A stretch of 64,000 bases of DNA, taken from assembly GCF_900100395.1 (NCBI RefSeq), contig NZ_FNFB01000004.1, positions 186,001 through 250,000 on the forward strand, read 5' to 3'. The first letter of the stretch is position 1; each line of letters begins with the position of its first letter. The position numbers and the translations under genes were made by a program. The notes beneath the pieces were generated by a model, which worked only from the letters and a program-made list of their open reading frames with translations, was not told the DNA's origin and made no database searches. Source of the DNA: Nonomuraea maritima (GTDB lineage: Bacteria; Actinomycetota; Actinomycetes; Streptosporangiales; Streptosporangiaceae). Positions 8,678-18,000 of this stretch are shown here, one piece after another.

Positions 8678-9214
8678 TCAGCGGGTGGGGGTGCGGGAGC
8701 GGTGGGCGGCGACGCGTTCGCGGGTGGCGCAGCGGGCACTGCAGTAGCGGCGCGGGCTGCCGCCGCCGAGGTCGAGGTACGGCCGCCGGCAGCTCGCTGA
8801 CGCGCACAGCCCGCCCGGCACCCGCTGGTGGTCGGCCAGCAGCACCGCGAACGCCATCGCCGACGAGGCGAGGAACCATTCCTCCCATGGTGCGTCGTCG
8901 TGGGAGTCGACGTGGACGTGCCAGGTGGCCGTGCCCCCGTGACTGGTCAGCCGGGGCGGGTGGGCCGCTTCTGCGAGCAGCCCGTTGAGCAGTTCGGCCG
9001 CCTTGCCGGCGTCGGGAGCGGCCAGCACGTCGCGCAGCCGCTCCGCCGCGGCGCGCATCCGCGCCACGTCGCCCTCCCGCAGGACGAGGTCACCGCTCTC
9101 ACCGTGCTCGTGCAGGACCCGCGTCACCGACGCGACCGACGGCTCCTCGTGCAGCAGCGCCACGCACAGATCGACGGCTCTCGCGGCCATCGCCTTGGTC
9201 GAGTGAACCTCCAC
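8678..9214 (-). CDS. CGNR zinc-finger / ABATE-domain regulator
   Basis: 178-residue protein of the actinobacterial family with an N-terminal ABATE-type alpha-helical domain and a C-terminal CGNR zinc finger, regarded as a stress-related transcriptional regulator. The finger is visible as CASASC followed by YCSARC and a basic tail (RERVAAHRSRTPTR), giving four Cys ligands. Starts at a GTG; no partner gene is adjacent. Function beyond probable DNA or RNA binding is unknown. Confidence 0.82.
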   Translation of the reverse strand: MEVHSTKAMAARAVDLCVALLHEEPSVASVTRVLHEHGESGDLVLREGDVARMRAAAERLRDVLAAPDAGKAAELLNGLLAEAAHPPRLTSHGGTATWHVHVDSHDDAPWEEWFLASSAMAFAVLLADHQRVPGGLCASASCRRPYLDLGGGSPRRYCSARCATRERVAAHRSRTPTR

Positions 9215-9250
9215 GCCGAGAAGCGTATGCCGGGACGCCGGGCAGCGCCG

Positions 9251-9757
9251 TCACTCCGCGATCCCGGCATCGCACGGCGGTCGGCGGTCGGCGAGGAGCA
9301 CGGCCAGGCGATCCATGGCCTCCGTGCCGCCCCGAGCCGCGTCACCGCGGACGACGGCGTCGCGGGCCTCCACCGACTGGTGCACGGACTGGGCGGTGTA
9401 CCGGGTTCCTCCGCCGGCCGCCGCCAGGGTGACGGTCGCGAGGGCGACCTCGCCCGGCATGCCCTCGAACGCCCACGTCCGTACGAACCGCTCGGGCGCC
9501 ACGACGTCGTGGTAGACGCCGCAGAACCCGTACTCCCGGCCGTGGGCGTCGATGTTCACGAAGCGCCAGCGGCCGCCGGGCCTGACCTCCATCCGGTCGA
9601 CGCGGGTGGCGAGGACGTGCGGCCCCCACCAGCGCGGGACCAGCTCGGGGTCGGTGACGACCCGGAACACGACGTCGGGCGGCGCGTCGAAATGCCGGAT
9701 CATGACGATGTCCTGCCGTCCCGGTTCGATGACGAACGCGGTCTCAGCCATGCTCAA
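9251..9757 (-). CDS. SRPBCC / AHSA1-family protein
   Basis: 168-residue START-like (Bet v 1 fold) protein. The AHSA1 signature is clear: MIRHFDAPPDVVFRVVTDPE at the start, WWGPH, RPGGRWRFV, and a C-terminal region with DRLAVLL. Such proteins bind hydrophobic ligands or act as co-chaperones. It overlaps by 14 bp the upstream ArsR gene, an arrangement found repeatedly in actinobacteria, where the ArsR protein controls its SRPBCC partner. Ligand unknown. Confidence 0.9.
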   Translation of the reverse strand: MSMAETAFVIEPGRQDIVMIRHFDAPPDVVFRVVTDPELVPRWWGPHVLATRVDRMEVRPGGRWRFVNIDAHGREYGFCGVYHDVVAPERFVRTWAFEGMPGEVALATVTLAAAGGGTRYTAQSVHQSVEARDAVVRGDAARGGTEAMDRLAVLLADRRPPCDAGIAE

Positions 9758-10091
9758 GCCCTTCCTTGCCGGGGTGGACCCGCCGGATCTCCCGCTCCAG
9801 GCGGTCGAACCGGTCGTTCCAGCGCTCGCGGTAACGGTCGATCCAGTGCGAGACCGCGTCGAGCGGGGCGGTCTCCAGGCGGCAGGGCCGCCACTGCGCG
9901 TCGCGGCCCCGGCTGATCAGGCCCGCACGTTCCAGCACCTTGAGGTGCTTGGAGATCGCCTGCAGGCTGATGTCGAACGGCTCGGCCAGCTCGTTGACCG
10001 TCGCCTCCCCTTCGGACAGCCGCGCGAGGATGGCCCGCCGCGTGGGGTCGGCCAGGGCGGCGAAGGTGCGGCTGAGCTCGTCGTCGGGCAT
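9744..10091 (-). CDS. ArsR-family transcriptional regulator
   Basis: 115-residue winged-helix repressor. The helix-turn-helix is seen in LADPTRRAILARLSEGEATV and in ISLQAISKHLKVLERAGLIS. The metal-binding ELCVC-type motif of ArsR/SmtB is absent, so it is not an obvious metal sensor; it belongs to the SRPBCC-linked subgroup. It is the first gene of a two-gene unit with the overlapping AHSA1 protein. A CACTAGTG palindrome lies shortly upstream. Confidence 0.92.
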   Translation of the reverse strand: MPDDELSRTFAALADPTRRAILARLSEGEATVNELAEPFDISLQAISKHLKVLERAGLISRGRDAQWRPCRLETAPLDAVSHWIDRYRERWNDRFDRLEREIRRVHPGKEGLEHG

Positions 10092-10137
10092 GCGGGCGGT
10101 CTTCCTGTCGGGTACGCGCGATCACACTAGTGGGCGC

Positions 10138-10887
10138 TCAGTGGTCGACGATCGCGCCGCACGAGATGTTGAGTGTCGCCGAGGTCATGGTCCTGGCCAG
10201 GTCGGAGGCGGCGAACGCGGCGACGCCGCCGACGTCTTCGAGCGTGGCGCCGCGCCCGAGCAGGGACGTCTCGGCGATCGAGGCCGCGATCCGCTCGCGC
10301 AGCGGCTCGTCGGCGGTCATGCTCGCGGGGACGCCGCCGGTCACCAGGGTGACGACCCGGACGCCGTACGGGCCGGCCTCGCACGCCCACTGGCGGCGCA
10401 TGCTCTCCATGGCGTCGAGCGCGACCTTGAACCCGCCGATGCCCGGCACCGTCTGCGGGCCGCCCCCGCCGAACAGCAGGATCACGCCCGAGCGCCGGGG
10501 GATCATGTGCCGGACGGCCGCCCTGGTGGTGAGGAACTGCGTGCGCGTGGCGATCTCGATCGGGCGCAGGAACTCGGCGGCGGTGATCTCGGTGAGCGGC
10601 TTCTGCACGTCCTGGACGCCGATGACGTTCATCGAGATGTCGATGCCGCCGCCCCGCTCGGCCACGTCGTCGGCGAACGCGTCGACCGCGGCCTCGTCGA
10701 GCGCGTCGACGACGGCGGTCTCGGCCGTGCCGCCGGCCGCGCGGATGTCGTCGGCGACCTCGTCCAGGGTCTTGAGCGTCCGGCCGGCCAGGTGGACGCG
10801 GGCTCCCGCACGGGCGAAGGCGCGGGCCACCGCGCCGCCGATCGCGCCACCGGCGCCGTACACGACAGCGATCTTGCCATGGAGCAT
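10138..10887 (-). CDS. Short-chain dehydrogenase/reductase
   Basis: NAD(P)-dependent oxidoreductase, 249 residues from the ATG at 10887 (AAAGG 9 nt upstream; a TTG at 10896 is possible). The nucleotide-binding motif reads YGAGGAIGGAVA, a GxxxGxG variant. The usual NNAG is replaced by MNVIGV, and the YxxxK motif is not obvious (the corresponding region reads GGFKVALDAM), so the active site may be atypical; an enoyl-reductase-like or binding role is possible. A 9-bp inverted repeat overlaps the start region and may be an operator. No clear operon partner. Confidence 0.82.
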   Translation of the reverse strand: MLHGKIAVVYGAGGAIGGAVARAFARAGARVHLAGRTLKTLDEVADDIRAAGGTAETAVVDALDEAAVDAFADDVAERGGGIDISMNVIGVQDVQKPLTEITAAEFLRPIEIATRTQFLTTRAAVRHMIPRRSGVILLFGGGGPQTVPGIGGFKVALDAMESMRRQWACEAGPYGVRVVTLVTGGVPASMTADEPLRERIAASIAETSLLGRGATLEDVGGVAAFAASDLARTMTSATLNISCGAIVDH

Positions 10888-10890
10888 CGT

Positions 10891-10926
10891 ATTCAACCTT
10901 TCGGTTAATCAACGGATAGGTTGAAT
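10891..10926. promoter_or_regulatory. Inverted repeat upstream of SDR gene
   Basis: ATTCAACCT (10891-10899) and its exact complement AGGTTGAAT (10918-10926) flank an 18-bp core that itself holds GGTTAATCAACG. The size and position, just upstream of the SDR start at 10887, suggest an operator. Confidence 0.45.
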
Positions 10927-10965
10927 AGAGCACGGCTCGACGTCCGGCGTCAAGAGTGGCTCGCC

Positions 10966-11325
10966 TCAGAGCGGGCGGCGGCCCGCGAAGCCGAGTTCGG
11001 TGCGGTGGTACCAGCCGAGCTCGCGTTCGCCCTCGATCCAGCACAGCCGGACGGACACGCCGTCGAGCACGGCGGGGAAGTCGACGAGGACCGGCGCGAT
11101 GCCCTTCACCTCGATGCCCTGGTCGCTCCACCCGCTGAGGATCTCCTCGATGCGGGCCTGCAGCCCCTTGATCTCGGGCAGGCCGCCCAGCCCGGACGGG
11201 ACTCCCGAGCGCCGCGCGAAGTCGATCTCCGCCAGGTCGGCCCGCGCGGCGATCAGCTCGCGGGCCTCCCGGACGACGGCGGGGAGCAGCGCACGGGCCT
11301 CGTCGAGGGTGAAGGTCCGGTCCAT
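10966..11325 (-). CDS. DUF2203 family protein
   Basis: 119-residue soluble protein. It matches the DUF2203 pattern: MDRTFTLDEARALLPAV at the N-terminus, a helical hairpin with EIKGLQARIEEIL, then GIEVKGIAPVLVDFPA and LCWIEGERELGWYHR, with the invariant GYYH-like C-terminal block. Function unknown. Its start is 9 bp after the end of the GntR gene, so the two are probably cotranscribed. Confidence 0.88.
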   Translation of the reverse strand: MDRTFTLDEARALLPAVVREARELIAARADLAEIDFARRSGVPSGLGGLPEIKGLQARIEEILSGWSDQGIEVKGIAPVLVDFPAVLDGVSVRLCWIEGERELGWYHRTELGFAGRRPL

Positions 11326-11334
11326 GCGCTCACG

Positions 11335-12018
11335 TTAGCGGCTGGGCTCGTACGCGACGATCAGAAGCCGCTCGGCATGGCCGAGGTAGTCGTCGAGATA
11401 GGCGGCGGCCTCGTCGTGCTGCTCGGACTCGATCAGGGCGAGCAGGGCGCGGTTGCGGTCGACGAACGGCTCGTGGAAGGCCCGCGGGTTCTCCATGACG
11501 TGGAAGACGAGCCGCAGCTCGGCAAGGAGCTGACGCATCGCCTCGTCGATCCTCGGACTCCCGTTGAGCGACACCAGCGCCTGGTGGAACCGGATGTTGG
11601 CGGTGCCGACGCCCTGCCAGTCGTCCTGCGCGGCGGCGCGTTCTGCGTCGAGCACCGCCTCGGCGATCAGGTCGAGCGCCTCCTTGGACGGCGTGCGCCG
11701 CACGGCCGCGCCCTCCAGCACGCGCCGCACCCGGTAGAGGTCGGAGACGTCCTCGACGGAAGGCAGCCGGACGAACACTCCCCGGTTGAGCCGGTGTTCG
11801 AGCAGGCGCTCGTGACCGAGCAGCCGGAAGGACTCGCGCAACGTGTTGCGGGAGACGCCGAGCGCCTCGGAGATAAACTCTTCCGACAGTCGCTGGCCCG
11901 GCTGGAAGAATCCCTCACTGATACGTTCGCGCAGAATGTCGGCCACCCGTTCGGCCGTGCTGCTGCGACCCAGGCGGGGGCGGTCCTGGGCAAGATCAGC
12001 GACCACGTTGTCCACCAT
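11335..12018 (-). CDS. GntR-family regulator (FadR/FCD type)
   Basis: 227-residue regulator from the ATG at 12018 (a TTG at 12027 is less likely). The N-terminal winged helix is clear (AERVADILRERISEGFFQPGQRLSEE, described in parts: ERISEGFFQPGQRLSEE then LGVSRNTLRESFRLL), followed by a helical FCD ligand domain with the metal-binding Asp/His positions (RFHQALVSLNGSPR). FCD regulators commonly sense organic acids. It is divergent from an MHS-type organic-acid symporter gene 90 bp away, which is its likely target. Confidence 0.9.
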   Translation of the reverse strand: MVDNVVADLAQDRPRLGRSSTAERVADILRERISEGFFQPGQRLSEEFISEALGVSRNTLRESFRLLGHERLLEHRLNRGVFVRLPSVEDVSDLYRVRRVLEGAAVRRTPSKEALDLIAEAVLDAERAAAQDDWQGVGTANIRFHQALVSLNGSPRIDEAMRQLLAELRLVFHVMENPRAFHEPFVDRNRALLALIESEQHDEAAAYLDDYLGHAERLLIVAYEPSR

Positions 12019-12108
12019 GCAAGACAATCATGGGGCAAACCTCTTGTCGAATTGTTCAACGATCCTTACGTTGAAGGCATCCCCCCTACACCTTCAAGGA
12101 GCGATCGC

Positions 12109-13443
12109 ATGGCAGGCTCCACAGCACAGACCCGGCGGGTGATCCTCGCCAGCCTCGTCGGCACGTCGCTGGAGTGGTACGACTTCTTCCTCTACACCAC
12201 GGCCGCGACCCTGGTCTTCCCCCAGCTGTTCTTCCCGTCGCTCGACCCGGTCACCGGCACGCTCGCCTCGTTGACCACCAACGCCGTGGCGTTCGTCGCC
12301 CGCCCGCTCGGCGGCATCGTGTTCGGCCACTTCGGCGACCGCACGGGCCGCAAGACCGTGCTGGTCGTGACGCTCCTCGTCATGGGCGTCTCGACGTTCC
12401 TCATCGGCGCGCTGCCCGGCTACGCGAGCATCGGGATCGTGGCGCCGATCCTGCTCGCGCTGCTGCGGTTCGCCCAGGGCCTCGGGCTCGGCGGCGAGTG
12501 GGGCGGCGCGGTGATCATGTCCATCGAGCACGGCGACGGCCGCCGCCGCGGTTTCAACGCGAGCTGGCCGCAGGTCGGCGTGCCCGCGGGCTACGTGCTC
12601 GCCACCGGCCTGCTGACCGTCCTGTCGTTCACGCTCTCGGACGCGGCGTTCCTGAGCTGGGGCTGGCGGGTGCCGTTCCTGCTGTCGGGCGCGCTGGTGT
12701 TCGTGGGCCTGTGGGTGCGGCTCAAGATCACCGAGTCGCCGCTGTTCGCCGAGGTGGAGCAGAAGGGCGCCAAGGCGCGGATGCCGCTCGTCGAGGTGCT
12801 GCGCACGCACCCGCGCGCCCTGCTGTCGGCCTTCACCGCCCGGATCGGGACGGACGTCGCCTTCTACACCTTCACCTCGTACATCATCGTCTACATCACC
12901 CAGCAGCTGGAGCTGCCGCGGTCGTACGCGCTCAACGCCGTGCTCATCGCCTCGGCGCTGCAGCTCGCGCTGATCCCGCTGGCGGGCGCCCTGTCCGACC
13001 GGTACGGCCGGCGTCCGGTCTACCTCGCCGGCGTGGTGGGCGCGGCGGTGTGGGTGTTCGCGTTCTTCCCGCTGCTGGACACCAGGTCGTTCCCGCTCAT
13101 CGCGCTGGCGGCGATCGTCGCTCTGGTGACGCATGCCGCCATGTACGGGCCGCAGGCGGCGTTCATCGCCGAGCTGTTCAGCACCCGCCTGCGCTACAGC
13201 GGCGCCTCCATGGGCTACCAGGTGGCCGGCATCGTGGGCGGCGCCCTGGCCCCGATCATCGCACTCCAGCTGTTCGAGGCGTTCCGGTCGACGGTGGCGG
13301 TGTCGCTCTACGTGGTCGCCGCCCTGGTGGTCACGTCCGTGGGCCTGGCCATCGCCCCCGAGACCCGCGACCTGGACATCTCCGCCACGCCGGCCGGCGC
13401 GCCCGAGGCGGAGCTGCCGGGCCGCACGGGACCGTTCGCCTAG
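12109..13443 (+). CDS. MFS metabolite:H+ symporter (MHS family)
   Basis: 444-residue transporter with twelve hydrophobic segments. It shows MHS signatures: GTSLEWYDFFLYTTAATLVF in helix 1, RPLGGIVFGHFGDRTGRK in loop 2-3, and RFAQGLGLGGEWGGA in helix 4. Relatives import shikimate, alpha-ketoglutarate, citrate or betaine with protons; the exact substrate cannot be read from sequence. Start is the ATG at 12109, with AAGGAG 7 nt upstream; an open frame extends far upstream but is not coding. The divergent FCD-type GntR regulator probably controls it. Confidence 0.92.
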   Translation: MAGSTAQTRRVILASLVGTSLEWYDFFLYTTAATLVFPQLFFPSLDPVTGTLASLTTNAVAFVARPLGGIVFGHFGDRTGRKTVLVVTLLVMGVSTFLIGALPGYASIGIVAPILLALLRFAQGLGLGGEWGGAVIMSIEHGDGRRRGFNASWPQVGVPAGYVLATGLLTVLSFTLSDAAFLSWGWRVPFLLSGALVFVGLWVRLKITESPLFAEVEQKGAKARMPLVEVLRTHPRALLSAFTARIGTDVAFYTFTSYIIVYITQQLELPRSYALNAVLIASALQLALIPLAGALSDRYGRRPVYLAGVVGAAVWVFAFFPLLDTRSFPLIALAAIVALVTHAAMYGPQAAFIAELFSTRLRYSGASMGYQVAGIVGGALAPIIALQLFEAFRSTVAVSLYVVAALVVTSVGLAIAPETRDLDISATPAGAPEAELPGRTGPFA

Positions 13444-13480
13444 GGCCGCGCTCCGAGCCTCACAGGGATGCCGCGAACCA

Positions 13481-13508
13481 GCGGGCGGCGGCTGCCACCG
13501 CCGCCCGC
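13481..13508 (+). terminator. Hairpin after MHS transporter gene
   Basis: GCGGGCGGCGG and its complement CCGCCGCCCGC form an 11-bp stem with a 6-nt loop, 38 bp after the stop of the MHS transporter. No T-run follows, as is common in actinomycetes. Confidence 0.5.
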
Positions 13509-13565
13509 GTGGCGTCCGTGGGTTGAGGATTTGCGGTGATAAGTCGACATTTTCCAGCACAGGCC

Positions 13566-13581
13566 GGTGATCTAAGTCACA
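13566..13581. promoter_or_regulatory. Crp-like binding site
   Basis: GGTGATCTAAGTCACA matches the Crp consensus TGTGA-N6-TCACA at nine of ten defined positions. It lies 74 bp upstream of the probable -10 of the CbiX-like gene. Actinobacterial Crp homologues recognise this type of site; binding here is inference. Confidence 0.45.
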
Positions 13582-13640
13582 CCAGTACCGTTGTAACGCA
13601 ATCGCCGCCGATTCACCGAACAACCGTCCCGTAATAGGCA

Positions 13641-13646
13641 TAAACT
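13641..13646 (+). promoter_or_regulatory. Possible -10 of a leaderless CbiX-like transcript
   Basis: TAAACT ends 8 nt before the GTG at 13655, and no ribosome binding site precedes that start. No good -35 is visible. Confidence 0.35.
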
Positions 13647-13654
13647 GCGCGCCT

Positions 13655-14422
13655 GTGAGCCTGCCTGTACGTGAACGTTCCCCCCGGCCGGGCGGCGGCC
13701 GACACCGCCGTCCCGTGCCCACGTCCCTGCCCTCAGACGCGCCCGTACTCGTGCTCGCCAGTCCGGGCGGCGCCACCGGGGCGGCCGAGGAGATCGCCGC
13801 TGTCGTGCGCGTCGACAACCCGCAGATCGAGGTGCTGCTGACGGGCGTCGACGACCTGGCCGACTCCCTGCCCTCCGGTCGCGAGGCCGTCGTCGTGCCC
13901 CTGCTCACCTGGGACGACCCCGTCGTCCTGGCGGAGATCGGCAAGGCCGTCGCCGCCAGCGGTTCTGGAGCCGTCGTGACGGAGGCGCTCGGGCCGCACC
14001 CGCTGCTGGCCGAGGTCCTGCACATCAGGCTGGCCGAGCGCGGTCTGGCGCGCGCCGACCGCGTACGCCTGCTGAACGTCTCCAGCCCGGTCGACGCCGT
14101 CATCCTCGCGACCGCGGGCGGCGAGCGGGCGGTGCACGCCGTGCAGGCGACCGCCGTGCTCCTGGCCTCCCGGCTCACGCTGCCCGTGGTGGCCGCCTCC
14201 CTCGACAGCGAGCCCGGCGTCGCCATGGCGGCCGAGCGGCTGCGCGCCGCCGGCGCCGAGCGGCTGGCCGTCTCCCCCTGCCTGATCGGTTACGAGGCGC
14301 CGGCCGACGTCGTCGAGCAGGCGGCCGCGTCGATCAACGCCGGGCACGCCGAGCCGCTCGGCTCGCACAGCGCCCTCGCCGAGCTCGTCGCGCGCGCCTA
14401 CGGCAGTCAGCTCGCCAGCTGA
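13655..14422 (+). CDS. CbiX/SirB-like (sirohydrochlorin chelatase-related) protein
   Basis: 255-residue soluble protein made of two CbiX-like half domains. In the first, the usual N-terminal AHGSR motif with the metal-binding His is replaced by LASPGGAT; a His remains in GPHPLL. The second half begins ADRVRLLNVSSPVD and ends in VSPCLIGYE. Family members insert Co or Fe into sirohydrochlorin, but the missing His makes ordinary chelatase activity doubtful. It is not beside cobalamin or siroheme genes. The GTG has no ribosome site, but a TAAACT hexamer 8 nt upstream suggests a leaderless message; a Crp-like site lies further upstream. Confidence 0.72.
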   Translation: MSLPVRERSPRPGGGRHRRPVPTSLPSDAPVLVLASPGGATGAAEEIAAVVRVDNPQIEVLLTGVDDLADSLPSGREAVVVPLLTWDDPVVLAEIGKAVAASGSGAVVTEALGPHPLLAEVLHIRLAERGLARADRVRLLNVSSPVDAVILATAGGERAVHAVQATAVLLASRLTLPVVAASLDSEPGVAMAAERLRAAGAERLAVSPCLIGYEAPADVVEQAAASINAGHAEPLGSHSALAELVARAYGSQLAS

Positions 14423-14558
14423 CGTCTGAGCGACCCGGCTTCCGTGACGTCACGGGGGCCGGCTCCCGAATCGGGACGAAGCGGGGACGTGAGTGGCGCG
14501 AGCCCGGAATTGTCGGTCGCCCGCCCTACGATGAGCCTCCTCACGGAGGGATACTCAC

Positions 14559-15053
14559 ATGCTCGACTCGCTGATCGTGCCCTTGTTCGTCACCACGGAC
14601 CTGCCGCCCGACGCCGAGCTGGCCGAGTTCGGTGAGCTGCTCGCCGGCACGGCGCGGGCGCTCGGCCCCGACGATCCCGGCTACGAGGCGTGCCTGGCGG
14701 GCAGCGTGTTCTGGCTCGACCGTCCGGTGCTGGCGGGGCAGCGTCCGGCGGCGCGGAGCGAGCTGCGCTTCGCGGGCATGCTGGGTTACCTGGCGGCGTC
14801 CGGTTCCGGCCACACCTCCCGTGCGGTGGTCGGCGACGTCCGCCGGGCGATCGGGCGCGCCGTGGCCGGGCGCTACGGCGACGCGGGCGCGCCACCGGCC
14901 GTGTTCGCGATCCGCGACCACGACGTGCGCGAGCGCACCCCCGACTCCGCCCTCTACGTCGACACACCCGACGCGTCGGCAGAGCTCACGACCGCCGCCC
15001 GGTCCTACCTCCAGCTCCCCCGCGCGGCAGTGGCCGCCGCAGGCGGCCGGTGA
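14559..15053 (+). CDS. Hypothetical protein
   Basis: 164-residue protein I do not recognise. A good ribosome site (GGAGGG, 8 nt before the ATG) and strong third-position GC support it as real. No signal peptide or membrane helix is evident, although the first dozen residues (MLDSLIVPLFVTTDLP) are hydrophobic. The centre contains LRFAGMLGYLAASGSGHTSR and the end an Ala-rich helix. It converges on the giant TPR-CHAT gene (43 bp between stops) and follows the CbiX-like gene by 136 bp, so no operon role can be inferred. Confidence 0.72.
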   Translation: MLDSLIVPLFVTTDLPPDAELAEFGELLAGTARALGPDDPGYEACLAGSVFWLDRPVLAGQRPAARSELRFAGMLGYLAASGSGHTSRAVVGDVRRAIGRAVAGRYGDAGAPPAVFAIRDHDVRERTPDSALYVDTPDASAELTTAARSYLQLPRAAVAAAGGR

Positions 15054-15095
15054 CGCTGCACCCCGAGCACGTACGGGCCCGGAGCCGCCGACCTT

Positions 15096-18000
15096 TCAGT
15101 GCGGTAGGCCGACGAGCACGTACGGGGCCCAGAGCCCTGGTTCGGCGGGGCCGTAGAGTTCCCGCAGTCCCAGTGCGGCGGCGCGGACCGCCTCGGCCGG
15201 GCCGGTGCCATCCCGCAGCCGGGTGTGCAGGTCGAGCGCGAACGCCTGCGCGACCTCGGCCGAGACCGGCCAGAGCGGCAGGACGACGGCCCTCGCTCCG
15301 GCGTGCAGCAACGCCTGCCCCAGCGCCGCCACGCCGCCCACGGCCCGGTGCGGGCCCACTCCCCCGGGCACCGACGCCTCCGGGCGGACGGGCTCGCGGG
15401 TGGTGAGCACGACGAGACGGGCGTCCACGCTCATGGTCATGATGTCGCGCGCGGTGAGCAGCCCGTCGGCGAGCCGGACACCCGAGCCGAACGGGTCCTC
15501 CTCCGGGCATTCGATCGGGCACGCCAGGTGCACCACGTTCCAGGAGCCGTTGAGGAGGTCCGCGGTGGCGTCCTCGGCGAGGTGCGGGTGGACGCCGTGG
15601 AGCGCGGCCACGTCGCGGGCCTCGCGCGGGGCCGCGGATGAGCCCAGCACCAGGCAGCCCGTCCCCTCGGCGGGCGGCCGGCGGATCAACCGGGCCAGCG
15701 TCGCGGCCGAGGGCCCGTACGTCACCGGGAACCGTTCGATCAGCTGCCCGCCGTCCGGCGCCAGGGCGTGCAGGGGGACGTCGCGCAACCCGGCGTACGG
15801 CACGAGAACGAGTCGGTCGAGGTCGTCACCGAGGGCCCGGAGCGGGTCGGCGAGCAGCATCGCGGCCGTGCGCTGCCACGTCTCGGCACGGTGACGGCGG
15901 CCCGCGATGTCGAGGTGCCCATGGCTGCGTCCGTCCGCGGTCGCGAGGAAGTCGGCGAGCAACGACCGAGTGACGGACGTGACAAAACCCCGCGGCCCCG
16001 CCCAACCACTCCGATAAGCCAACACGGTCACCACACCATCTCCCGGCCCCTGCGCGGTGAGCGCGCCGCCGCCCGAACCGTCCACGGCGGCCCCGTGACC
16101 GTGCCCGCCGAACGCACGCTCCCCTTGGCTGTGCACGACGGACGTCCCCTCCCCCTGGCCGCGGCCGGCGGACGTGCCTTCCCCTTGGCCCTCCGCCCGG
16201 GCCGTGCCTCGGATCTGGCCGTGCGGGGGGAACGCGATCTTTTCCTGGCCGTCGACGTGGAATGCCAGGAGGCCTGTTGCCTGGCCGTCCGGGTGGGCGA
16301 CGAGGGCTTCCAGGGTGGGCAGGTCGAGCGGTGTGCCTCGGCGCAGGGCGACGTGCTCAGGGGCCAGGGGCTCCATGCGTCGCCACAGGGCCTCCAGGTC
16401 GGCCTCGGCCGCGCGGGCTGACCGGACGAGCCGTGCTGCGCTTCCCGGGTCGCGGGTGAGGCGGGCCGCTGACAGCAGCGACCGCACGGTTTCCGCCGCC
16501 CGCTGCTCCGCCTCCGCGAGTCCTGCCGGGACGCTGCGGAGAGTGAGCCGTCCCTCCTCTGGCACGCTCCGCAGTGTGCTCCTGCCCCGGCCGTGGGCTG
16601 TGTCCTCGTGGAGGGCGGGCGGTTGGGTCGGTCTCGTGGTCACGACGTGGAGGACGGGCGGACGCTGGGTGCCGGACGCCTCGGGGCCGTTCCGCAGAGC
16701 ACCGTGGGGTCCCTCCCGCCCGTCACCCCGCCGGTCGGCATGCCCGTCACCGCGCCCGTCGGCGTGCCGGTCAGCGTGCTCGTCGGCGTGCCCGTCGGCG
16801 TGCCGGTCGCTGTGCCGCTCGCTGTGCGCCGTGGACGACGGGGCGTGTGTGGCGGAGATGGGGGCGTGTGTGGTGGACAGGAGGGTGTGCGTGCCGGGCT
16901 GGGCGTCGTGGGCGGCGGAGAGGGCGTCGTGGGCGGCGGCGTCGGCGTGGGTCCAGGCGGTCATGGGCCGGTCGAGGCGTACCGCCAGACGGACGACTCG
17001 CCGCCGGGCGGGCGGGTGGCCGAGCGCGGCGGCGCGTTCGGCATCTGCCAGGGCGTCTCCCAGGTCGCCGTGCTGTTCGGCGCCGATCGAGCGGTGGTGG
17101 AACGCGGCGGCCAACTCCAGGTCGTACCCGAGCTCTGTGAGGATGTCGATCGCCATGGTGAGCTGGAGGCGGGCATGGGGGGCGGCGGGGTCGAGCGCGG
17201 CGAGGTGGCGCAGCGCGAGGGCCTCCCCCGCCCGGAACCCGCTCTCCCGAGCCAGCACAAGCGCCTCCTCCAGCCACTCCACCACCCGCCCGACGCCCGC
17301 CCCCTCCTCCGCACGACCCACGCCCGGCCGCTCCACCACGTGCCCGACGTCCGCACCCTCCTCCGCACGACCCACGCCGGGCCACTCCACCACGTGCCCG
17401 ACGCCCGCCCGCTCCACCGCCCCCTCCACCGCACGACCCACGCTCAGCCGCTCCGGGTGGTCCGCGCCCGGTGGGCGCTTCGACGGGTCCGGGTTCGGCC
17501 GGCGTTCCGGGCCGGCGGCCTGCGATGTCCGCGGGTGGGGTGGTGACGCGAGGCGGGCCAGGGTGAGGAGGGCCAGGACTGTGTCGGGGCGGGTGCGGGC
17601 GAGGGTGAGAGCTCGGGTGGCGTAGGGGACGGCTCCCGCCGGGTCGCCGCGTACCTCGTGGATCAGGGCCAGGTCGGCGTACGCGTCGGAGAGAGGGGCC
17701 GGGTCGCCCAGTTCCTCGCCCACTGTGACCGCCTCCAGGAAGGCGGCCTCGGCGGCGTCCAGCTCGCCCAGCCTGAGGTGGAGGGTGGCACGGCCGGCCA
17801 GCAGCGGGGCCCGCAGCGCACGCCAGACGGGGGCTCGGGTGAGGGCGAGGCCCTCCTCGTACGCCTGCGCGGCCTCTTCCCAGCGGGCCAGGTCGGTGAG
17901 GGCGCGGCCGAGCAGCCCGAGCGACCGCACGAGCTGGACGGGCAGCGCGGACGCCGTCTCCCTGGCCACGGACACCGCCTCGGTGAGGTGTTCTGCGGCC

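Noticed and set aside
10921-12108. Long in-frame extension of the MHS transporter on the plus strand
   Set aside because: It is antisense to the GntR and DUF2203 genes, and a strong ribosome site (AAGGAG) marks the ATG at 12109.
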